In this document: piece after piece, positions 32,593 to 44,500 of the stretch
How positions within the stretch are numbered: position 1 is the stretch's first letter
Layout: every line of letters starts with the position of its first letter
Assembly (NCBI GenBank): GCA_907165275.2
Contig: OU015651.1
Location: 13,476,501 to 13,540,500, forward strand
Direction: 5' to 3'
DNA from: Zygaena filipendulae
Taxonomy: Eukaryota > Arthropoda > Insecta > Lepidoptera > Zygaenidae
DNA: 64,000 bases
The notes under the pieces: model-generated
What the model was told of the DNA's origin: nothing
The model's database searches: none
What the model saw: only the letters and a program-made list of their open reading frames with translations
Program-made: the position numbers and the translations under genes

Positions 32593-35500
32593 CTGTAAAT
32601 TAATTAATGGTGACTTCACTGGCGATTCAATTATCAACTCTATATTAAGTTAGGTTGATACTTGCGATGTTGTTAACTTAGCGAGCACTGGCTTAATTAA
32701 GATATTTTCTACTTGCAGTTCCCCGCGGTTTCACCCGCATTCATTTCCTTCCTGTGTACACGAATCCGCGTAAGAGCAACTTGTAAAGACCGCGTATTTG
32801 CTTTTTTACAGGAGGCGAAAAAAAAACTTAATATCGCAGTGATTTCAATTCTTATTACCGACTGAACATAACAGCTTGATCTTTACAACTTTCATTATTG
32901 GAAAATAACGTAAATTACTCGCAGTTGGCTCAGATTTTGTACAAAAATACCTACTTGAATTTTACACGTTTTGCTGTTACGCGGTATTTACAAACTGCGC
33001 TATGTCCTTTTCTGCATCCCTGCCATGATGATCAGTTGAGTCGTCAATGCGTGAAAGCGTAGTGAACAAACAAACATACTCACTTTCGTATAATAGTAAA
33101 GAAGTCCTAAGGATAAGAGTTGAAATACCTTGGAATATTATGATGAAAAAGTGAATTGTATCAAGTTTTATATAAGTAAGAACTTGTCAATAAGCATTAA
33201 TTCCCGTTCTGAGGAAATTATAATATTTCGGTCGTTTCGTTCAAACAGGAAAGAAGAAGAAACCGACAAAAAACAAGAATGAGTAGAAAGGAACGAAAAA
33301 GTGGTCAAAGGTTCTCAACCGGTTCATTCTCCTGTGTCGATTTTTTTATGAAATGAAACAAAAATATAACCTATACCTACTAATATTATAAAGAGGTATT
33401 TATTTTTTATTTTATTTAAGTAAATATTATACTATATTTTTTCGTTAAAATTTTTTTAAAGGTGTTAAAAAAACTTTTTCATTACTCATACTCGGAAAGT
33501 AGGTCTGAAGTTGCCTGAGAAGCGGGTTGAAAGTAACCCTTTTCAGACCTAGGGAGAATCGCTTTCAACTGACAACTGTCAAATTATTAAAAAAAAACTA
33601 GGTCTATTTTCACATTTCTATTGAACCATGTTTCAACTTTCTATACAGCAGCTATATATTTATATTTTTTTATTTTCTTTAATTAATACTTAATAATTAA
33701 AGATAATATTTTTTTTAGGTCGCCACAATGTAAATAAAAAATACTGGCTGAATAGCTAGCCGGCCAAAGAAAAAGAAATAGGTGGGAAAGTGTCAAGCGA
33801 CTATCCGATCTTCACTAATTTTTTCTTTAGCTAATTCCTATTTTTATTTTGACTTTCCTTGCATTCGTAATGAAAAGCACAGTGTTATCCTCGGGAGAAA
33901 GACTTATTTAGTCCCTCGATCTATTGGCGCCCTCGCTACGCTCGGGCGCCAAACCCCGTCTCGGGACTAAATAAATTACTTTCACCCCTAGGATAACAAT
34001 GTACATTTCATTACTCATACTCGGAAAGTAGGTCTGAAGTTACTTTTCAGCCCTTGGGATCGCTTTCAACTGACAGCTGGATACTGCAGAAACTCAAGTT
34101 TTTTTTTATGTCATAGGGGGCATACTTACTGGCCAGTAGCACACCTAATAGGTAGTTGATTTATGTAAAATAAAATTCACTCATTTTTTCTTTAGCTAAT
34201 TCCTATTTTTAACCGACTTCCAAAAAGTATCTTTTTTTTTATTTGACTTTCCTTGCATTCGTAATGAAAAGCACAGTGTTATCCTCGGGAGAAAGACTTA
34301 TTTAGTCCCTCGATCTATTGGCGAAACCCCGTCTCGGGACTAAATAAATTACTTTCATCCCTAGGATAACAATGTACTATTACAGGTTTATCTAAATACT
34401 GACACTCGTCAACGACACTAGTTCATCGACAGTAAAATTTGTGAACTGTGCGTTTGTGACGTTGTAGGGGGTAATTTTTAAGTTTTTGAATATTCTGTAA
34501 CATAAGAAGCTACGGTAATCCTGAGTGACATTGGGATACTTTTTATCGCGAAGTTTCCACAGGAACTCCGAAATTAACACGGTTGAACCGCGGGGGCAAT
34601 AGTAATACAAATAATACAAGCTGTGCCTCGCGGCTTCACCCGCGGTAATTTCGGAGTTCCCGCGGGAAGTCCGGGATAAAAAGTACCCCTTGTCCTTCTC
34701 TGTACCCCTGAGAACGTGCATGCCAAATTTCATCCAAATCCGTTCAGCCGTTTTTGCGTCATTGAGTAACAAACATCCAAACATCCAAACATCCACACTT
34801 TCTCATTTATAATATTAGTAGGATAAAAAAAACTCACTTGGTGTGAATGAGTTTTTCAAGTGGCGTAGCTGAGATGTCATCTGTCCTCATCGAACCGACC
34901 GCCTCATCATGAGCCCTGGTGTCTACATTGAGCAAGACGTGGCAGCCGCCGCACGTGTAGTAGTGGATGTCGAACCTGATGAAGTAAAATCATAAAAGTT
35001 AAAATTAAAAATCTCTGTCGGTTACCTGCGGTTCTGTAACTAAATATCAAGGTTCATTCAAATCAATTCATAATACAAAAATATTATGAATACGAAAATG
35101 ACTTCAATATATGAGATTGTGTTTTCATTATCAAAATTCAAATTTTAATAAAAACAATATCTTCCATTCACACATTAAAAATAATATTTAATATAGTTTC
35201 GAAAAAACGAATGAGAGAATGGATTTATATCAAATGTTCTCCATAATATTTTGTTAGCACATGATTGACTTAAAAACTAGACTAGACAATTTAGAAAGTA
35301 AAAAAATAAAATAGAGGAACGTAAAAAAATAAAAAATATTATTTATAGCTACCTTCGCTCGGCGTGGTAGTTCCTCAACAATTCCCGATTGGTATTGAAC
35401 AACACACCGTAATGTCCTGAACAACTGGTCACCTGAAATGGTAAACATAAAATCAATATTAACTTTTGCCTTACCATGGTGGATGCCATAAACTTATCTC

Positions 35501-38500
35501 GCTCTGTGAATTCAGATCTGGTTAATATTATATATGTACCGGGTATATATTTTCATATGCATTCAGTAAAATGCTGTTATTTCATATGTTTGTATATCTA
35601 TACAAATAAAATGCTTTGTCCTGAAAGACTGGATCTCGACTGGATCTGGACTGGACAACGCACAGCCTAAACCGCTGATCGTAGAGATCTGAAACTTGGA
35701 GGGTGTATTCTTTGTATGACGTAAGCATCGGAAAAGAAAGGATTTTTGAAAATCCAACCCCTAAGGGGATGAAAAGGGGTTGTAAAGTTTGTATGGAACA
35801 ATTCCGCGGGAACTTCGAAATTATCGCAGGTGAAACCGCGTGGGGCAGCTAGTATATAGTAAAATTTAAGTGTCTGCAACGAGCATCAGGTCCAAAGATT
35901 GGAACATTCGTTCTTCATTTAAGTCGTTAGCGGTTTAGCTGCACGAAATTAGTGCAAAAAACAAACGCCGAGCGCATTTTGCTGATTGCGTTAAAGAACG
36001 GAAAAAGCATGCAAAATTCTAATGTAATATTCTGTAACAGTCTCCGTTAGTATGCTAAGTGCATGTTATGAATTCTTAGCACCTGCTACCACCTCACACA
36101 ACACGACCTAAGCGGGACGTTACGCGAATAATCTTGTTATAGAGCAAAGCGTCTGTGCTCTATGTGTCACTGGAATTTGCAAAAAGAATTGCGCTTTATT
36201 TGGAACTAGCTGTCCCCCGCGGTTTCACTGAATTTCGGAGTTCAGCGGGAATTCGGAATAAAAGTACCCAATATCCTTTTCTGTACCCGTGACTACTGGT
36301 AGTACCTATGCAAAAGTGCAGTTTCACCCGCGTCAATTTCCGAGTTCCCGCGGGAATTCCGGGATAAAAAGTAGCGTATGTCCTTCTCTGTACCCCTGAT
36401 AATGTATATGCAACATTTCATGAAAGCCTAACCGACAGACGGACAGACTTATTTTCACATTTATAATATTAAGCAGGGATTTGTCTAGACACATTATGAT
36501 CCGACAAACTAAACTGATTGAATCAACACATAAAGCACTGAATTAATCTTATAAACGGATCTAGATTAAAAATAAAGGAAACATTTTGCTTTAATAAAAA
36601 CAATTTCTTATCTAATCCTACGACAAAAAACTGTTAAAACAACGGTCTTTTAATTAATTTATTTATTTAAGCTTATTGAACAACATGGAACAAAAGGCCG
36701 ACTTAATGCCGCAGTGGCATTCTCTACCAGTCAACCTTCACGGTTTTCAGAAAGTGTGCTTGGTGGTGCTTGAGACTGAGTTAAATACAATGTCTTAGTA
36801 CAATACAAAATAGTAAAATACATAATACATATAAATTATAAATAAATATTAACAGAAAAGTCTGCACATTCTGCATAGATTTTCAATTTTCTTGTTCTTT
36901 TTTTGAGTAGGTTTGTTAACTTAGTGGAGACGAAACGAAAATTTTAAGTTTGTGTTTTTTTTTTTTTTTTTTAACTTGAATTTGAAGTGATAATCTAGAT
37001 GTAATTCGATTTATTATCACTTGTATGATTATGTTACCCATATCGGCATGGCCGGTGTCTTGAGCCTCGAACCTGGATACTGTCTGGTGACGTTACTCTT
37101 CGAGTTATCGTCTCCCCCACAAATTACCAGGAGCCCAATCGGACTCCGCGATAACACGCCAAATTGCGGCATAGCCTGTAACGAAATCAAATATCTGTTC
37201 AATTCGGATTCCCAATTTTTGTTAATCTCACGTTGTGAAACATTTTATATCTTTTTAAACGTATGAGTGATACGCGAAAGTCCATAGAGAGAAAAAAAAA
37301 AAAATTGGATGAAATATTTCGTAGGATTTCAAAAGTCAAAAAAGAAATTTGAAAACGTTTAATAATTAAAAGAATGAAATAAATTTTAGTGTTATATGGA
37401 AATCCTACTAATATTATAAATGTGAAAGTGTGGATGTTTGGGTGTTTGGATGTTTGGATGTTTGTTACTCAATCACGCAAAAACGACTGAACAGATTTGG
37501 ATGAAATTAGGCATGCGTGTTGTTAGGGGTACAGAGAAGGATATAGGGTACTTTTTATCCCGGAATTCCCACGGGAACTCTAAAATTACCACGGGTAAAA
37601 CTTATATTGTATGTGTTTAAAATGTTGAGCTTATCAGTCTAACGAAAATATGCAGTTGAAAAATTGAAAGTAAAAGTGAGTGTATATTGACATCGGTGAG
37701 GAGAAGAATACACATAACTCTAGTAGTCTCACGCCTACACGTTTACGCACACATGATATGTCGTTGAACGTGTGCGTCGCTAGACACTAGCGTGTCTTCT
37801 GATTAGATCGTTAAGTCGCGTGGTCACGAAAATCGTAGTAAATTTTTCATGACCACTTAACATTACGATAAGTTCTTAGTTTTCTTTAGCGATACCGATT
37901 AAAGATCTCTAATTTTGCCAAGACCGCTGGTCTCAGTTAAGTCGTTTCAATCATAATAAATGTAAGCTCTTTTTCATGTTATGATTTTCATTCAGCCACC
38001 TACCGCTGCCAATCACCTCGTTCAAAACTCAAGAAGCGAAAAACACTATGATTAATACAAGCTGTCCCCGCGGTTTCACCCGCGTCAGCTTCGGAGATTC
38101 CGCGGGTATTCCGAGATAAAAATAGCTGGTACTTATGATACCCTATATTTTTTTCTGCACCTACCCTTGACAACGTGTAGGTAGCATGCAACATTTACCG
38201 CCGCACTCAGAGTCAACTTTAACGATTACTTAGTTAAGTATAGATTTTTAAAACAAAACTGCCGCAATCAGACAAGTTTAATAAATTAATATTAATCTGC
38301 ATTTAACTAATTAAGTTACATCTCATTAAATGCCAATTAACATTAATTTACTAAACATCTCTGATTGCGGCAATTTTGTTTTAAAAATCCATTACTTAAC
38401 TAAGTAATCATTAAAGTCGACTCTGAGTGCGGCGGTTAATATAGTTTCCTCTGCGTTAATTTCGGAATTCCCATGGGAATTCCGTGATAAAAAGTAGCTT

Positions 38501-41500
38501 ATCGTGGTGATCTGTTGAGCGGTTTGGCCGTGAAAGCGTAACAAACAAACTCACTTTCGCATTTATAATATTATTAAGGATTTGTAGGACAAACAAGAGT
38601 CGCATGTCGCAGAGCAGTGATAATTAAAAAATAATGAACAATTAAAACAACAGAGCATTTAGAAGGATTCTTAAAACGTTGTTTATTATTTTGTAACACG
38701 CATGGCACACTGATTCAAAGAAAGCATGAAAGAAAGAGATTAACAGGAGCCTGCATTGTTAGTATATTTGTGAAATTATCACCTTAATAGTATCTAATGG
38801 TCTACTGTAATTTACGGACAAAGTATTGTTAGTTATTTCTCCTGAAATTTTATAAAGATAACTCTTTTCAGGCGCATTGAGAATCAAACAAGCTCAAATT
38901 TAAGACACTGAGCAAATAATCACTAGGTACGTTTTAAGAGTCGGCATTTTCATACTAATCGCTGAAACGATTTACGAAAGCATTTTGTGCCAACCTTAAC
39001 CTTGCCAATGTAAGACGCGGTCAGGGGGATTTGTTTAGGTATTCTATAGTTGGTATGGAAGTTATTGCATAGATCCATAGTAACTTTTGCTTCAACGCAG
39101 ATGGGCTGATTTGAGCAAAACGTTTTCACTCCTATCACGTGTATTGATTTTCGGGCGCTCCTTATTTATATTCTAAATTCAAATTAATGTAAAAAAATAG
39201 TATATTTCATTATAAGTGCGGAAAGCCTGTCATTGCAAAGAGTTCCGACAAATGTCTACCCGAGCCGAGGCGCAGCCGAAGGTGAGGGTTGACAGTCGGA
39301 ACTAGTTGCAATGACGGTTCCGCACGTGTACTGAACAACTATTTTTAATACAGTTGCGAAAAAAATGAAGAAATTTAATAAAATATCAAAAACACAACAA
39401 ACTCAACTAAGTTCCAACTGTGATCAAGAGATGGCGCTAGTCGTATTAGTAATGCGAAACGTACGTTTCGCAATGCAAAAAAGTGTGTCAAAGTCGTGTC
39501 GCCATTTGACAGTTGGCAAAGAGAACGCACGAGTTCGGGAAAGGTAAACAAAAAGCTCGAGTATGTAATAGCCCACATCCCGAACGCTAAACGTCCCTGC
39601 AATACGCCACTTTTTGAGCAACTGTATTAAAAAAAATATTACGAGCAAATTAAGGCGTGCAAATAACCAAATGCAAAAACTATTATCTATTAACCACTCT
39701 TATGCAATTTTTTAACGGTTAGATACAAACGGGAGACTACAAAAGATCTGTTTGTTAATAAACCAAAACTTCGTCTGTCTGAAAGAGATGAGTGACAAAT
39801 AGTTTTGGCCATATCCCTCGACTCACATAGTGATCTTCATCGCCGACGTACATGACACCATTGTGGAGGTACGGCGTGGCACGGCCGGTCAGCAAGAGCG
39901 TCACTATGTTCAACGAACCCTCGACTTGAGACGAGACGAGGTAAGGAAGCTTACCGTCCAGATCCTTCTTGATACTGTAATCACAACGTCTAAGATATCA
40001 CTCTTTTCTAGGGACTTCTATCAATGAACTGTTTTTAATCTACATACTAAGTACTGTAAACAATGATTTTTATAAATATTAATAAAAGTTTTTTATAGGG
40101 GTAATCTCTGAAACTAAAGAACACATTAAAAAAATCATTTACTGCTAGAAAGCTATAGCATTCCTGAGTGAAATAGGACACTTATTATTTAGAAACGCAG
40201 AAATTCTAAGGAAAGAGAAGAACGTTGGAGAACAACTATATGATAATTATATATCATGAGTTAATCAAGTTGGAATAGGACGAAACAAAGAGTTTCTTAG
40301 GAAATCTCGAAATTGAAACTGCTGGCTAGTAACAAATAAAGAAAAAGGAAATACGCTTCTCTTGACATACTGTTTTAACGTATTTGATAAGGTTCAGAAA
40401 AAGTTCTTATTACCAAAAGAATTTCACTCACTTATCACATCCTCTGGATAAAACTACAGCGTATAACAATAGCAATGCCCCAGCTCCATCTTCTGCTTGA
40501 AACTAAAGAAGATACAATATAAAATATTATACATTAAACCTAAATAACATATAACTTCACAAGCTTAGAGTTTTTGAACACTTACCAAATAGAGGTAGCG
40601 TTTGACAAAAATTTGTAGGTCCTCCAAATTATTGAATTCGTAAATATGCAGCTTGAAATCGAAATTCGAATTTAACAAATCTGTTGAGAATGCAACCAGA
40701 TTAACATTCATTAGATAGGTGGTTTTCAAAGTTTAAACCTCTAGTTTAATTTTACAGGGTTACGAGAGACCTATGGAATGATGGTGTTTAGTATCTAGGT
40801 GTGTATCTCAAATATATATAAAAAAATTAAATAAACAAATATCTTTTGACACAGCAGAAATTATTTACGAAAATTGAGTGCACAAGTTGACGAATGCCTT
40901 TTTCTTTGTATTGCCGCTGGCGCGCCGATGAATCTAATGTAAAGTCATTGACCCGCGTAAACCCACGTATCAAGTTGACGAATGCCTTTTTCTTTGTATT
41001 GCCGCTGGCGCGCCGATGAATCTAATGTAAAGTCATTGACCCGCGTAAACCCACGTATCAAGTTGACGAATGCCTTTTCTTTGTATTGCCGCTGGCGCGC
41101 CGATGAATCTAATGTAAATTCATTGATCCGCGTAAACCCACGTATTTTATTTTAAGGTTTCCTTGTTACTGTTAGCGTTATTTTTTAATTAATATTTTTT
41201 ATAGGGTTTTAGGGAGGGTTTGAATAAGTCTTTCGTGTAACACCATTATTATTTATTTATTTGTCAATGTATGTAAAATATGCTGCATCGGTGTAGGTAT
41301 GTAGTGATTTTATATGTTTAAGTAGGTATTATATAGTTTATGTATGTATGTATTGTATATATAGTATATTATTATATGGAACGCGTTGCCCAACCACCGG
41401 TTTCTATGTATTTTTGTTCTTCCTTTCACGTCATTAGTTGTCTGGAAGAGATTGCAACTGTGATATAAGACTGCTATTTGGATTTTCCTTTTTTTAGGTA

Positions 41501-44500
41501 TTGTCATACTGTTATTTTATGTGCAATAAAGGATTAAATAAATAAACACCCAGTACAGAGGTGATCATTTTCATTACAAACTAAAAGAATAAAAACAAGG
41601 GAGGGAGAATGATTGTTGAAGTTATTTCTTACTTTTTCGGTGACACCGTCTTGAAAGTAATGGGAGCTGTGCTGCACGTATATATTGTCGCTTGGCAGAG
41701 CGACAATTGCCACGGCGTCCACCCCAGCCTGCGGGCTACAGCCGCCTGCGCACCGCCATATCACTTCACTGCAGGAATGCCAAAGTGCATCCTCTTGACG
41801 GTCTTCCGATGGACGTAAATAGCTGAAAAATCCTTATATTGTATTATAAACGCGAACGTGAGTTTGTTATGCTTGTACGCTTTAACTACTAAACCGATTA
41901 TAGTGAAATTTTGAATAAAAAGTACCTACCCTATGTCCTTTTCTGTACCTACCCCTGACACCGTGTATAGGTACAAAATGTCATGATAATCGATTTAGTA
42001 GTTAAGGTGTGAAAGGGTAACAAACTCACATTTGCATTTATATAATTATTATCTGAATGGAATCGTTTGAATTATTTTGCTACCTGCATTATCAAGTAAT
42101 GGTATTAGACCAAAAAGATTTGATCAAAATAATGGTATAGCTTTCAACAATATTACTATAGCTGCTGATGTGTTTCTGTCCGTCTTTAAATTTATAGAAT
42201 ATATTAAAAATAAATAAAGATATACATAAGTGCCGATCGTATAATAATGCTCTCACGAGTTATACATATACGCGTTGAGGCACGATAGCGTAACTTGGTC
42301 ATAACTCCTGAACTTGCCACGTGCTCTAGCATAAATCTGAAGCATACTCGTACCATCGAATAAACTTCGAATGGACCATTTCATGGTTCAAAAATTTTAT
42401 ATTTTTCATATTTCGAAGAATGTGACCCATTTTGAAAGTGTCACTTTATGATTTCAAAATATTATAGACATCGGTTTATGAATTTGGAAACGAGGTTTTC
42501 CGTAACGAGCCGCACTCCTAAACTTTGCGCTTTATGTTAATGATTTTTCATTAATTTAAAAAATAAAATATACCTACGTTTCCTTTATTTTTTTACTATC
42601 TAACTGATGATGTGCTAAATATAATTTTGATTTTCATACTCCACGCACATGCCTATTCAACATGCTTATCTCCCTGAAGCTGATCAAACTGACATATTTT
42701 GTGTACCTACGCTGCAAATAATAAATAATTAGCCGCTGACGTGTTGGCTAACAAGAAAAAAAAAGAAAGCCTTGAGTTTACCTAATGTGACAACGCCTTT
42801 AGGAAGCGCTAGTAATTTTTGTACTGTCGCCCGTCGCCCCTGGGTTCGAACAATATTGCACGGATAACGCTACAAACAAACATTGTTTTGATATATTGAT
42901 GATCCGGATACCCGCTAGTGCTGTGCGCTAGCGGAAAACATGCTGTATACAATATTTTCTAACACGTACTACATAATTTTTTTGTCGGATAAACATTTAT
43001 CATGTTACAACGCTTGATTTAGCTATACTGCATGGTTTTTTGTGATAGCAAAATACAGTGAACGGTACAGCACTACTTTTCACAACAATGTGTTAAGCCT
43101 ATTTAACTAAAACAGCAAAAGTTGTTGTTAAAATTAATGTTAGGTCTTGACAGTGAATTTCGAAACTGGCTGTTAATTAACTTCAAAACTGTATTGTTTT
43201 GTATTATTATAAAAACCTGCTAACGATTAGGTATTATTATTATTATAAGTGATTGTAACAACCAATCCAAAGTCTTTTTTTTATTAAATACTTTCATTCA
43301 TATAAATAAAGGTTTATACATACATAACTTAATAACAGCTATATAACCACATAAATATTTATAAATTACTTACAGGCTGAGCACCTTTTAAAGTTTATTA
43401 CATTAAAATATAACACGTATCTTTACTGCAATATTTTTTTTTTACTTAACATACTTCATGTCAGGATTTTAATAAGTTTGCTATTTTATTGTGACTAAAA
43501 TTAGCTTTTTACATATACTGTTACAATAAATTAGTTGCACATACAGTGATAATGCATCGCAATCCAAAGTAATAAAGTACTTATGAATTAAATTGAATTG
43601 AGTATGAATTGAGTATGTATCAACAAGTATATTTTTTAGTGTTGTTGATACATCTATTTAAGTATAAGAAAATAAAAATAAAAACCTTTTAAAGCCTACA
43701 TTAGTACTTACTAAGGCAGACTTTTATGTTAATGTAAATAACTAGATTTTGCGTGATGTAAAAGAGATTCTAAATAAGCTAATAATGTGTAAGTAATGGC
43801 TTTCGCCAGGGCTTAAATGTACATTATTTCCAAGAGTGTTTCGCATTACAAAGCTTTCCATTAGATTTTTAAGTGCTGTACCCACTCAAGAGTGCTTATG
43901 AAGGTGAGCAACTGAATTTTCAGTTTTCCATATACTTAGTGTATTATTGGTGCTAGCCCGCTGTTTCATCCGCGTACGTTTCAGAGTTTCCGCAGGAATT
44001 CCGGAATAAAAATTAGGTACCTTATGTCCTTTTATATATCCTTGTCAACAGGTATGCAAAATTTCATGATGATTGGTTGGGTGAGTATCGTTAAGGCGTA
44101 AAACTAACAGACCGACAAGATTACTTTGGCATTTATAATATTCGTATAGATACGAGTAAATTTCAAATATTTTCGTGTTTTTTTTTTATTGGGTATATTT
44201 TATATTATGACAAACTAATTATTATCCAATCCATAATTACTACCAAATTTTATTCCAGCGATATAACTTCACTATGCTCCTGACAACGTGTATCTACCTA
44301 CCTATAGAAAAAATCATCTTGATCGGTTTATTAGCGTCAAAGGTAACAGACAGACATGCGAGGCGTAGTTTTAAACCCTAACAATTAGCTTGAGCTGTCG
44401 CTGAAGAAAAACATCGTGAGGAAACTATAGCATGGTGATAGGACACTTTCTAGTGCCTGGCTAGCTACCACCTTCAAGTTGCAAATCTGTCGTTGAGCAC

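Noticed and set aside
40652..40680. Longer version of exon 6 using the upstream caacag acceptor
   Set aside because: It breaks the phase from exon 5 and adds residues that do not align with the family; the acceptor at 40652 gives a gap-free match.
40883..41145. CRISPR-like array
   Set aside because: Three directly abutting 88-bp copies with no spacers in a eukaryotic intron: a plain tandem repeat.
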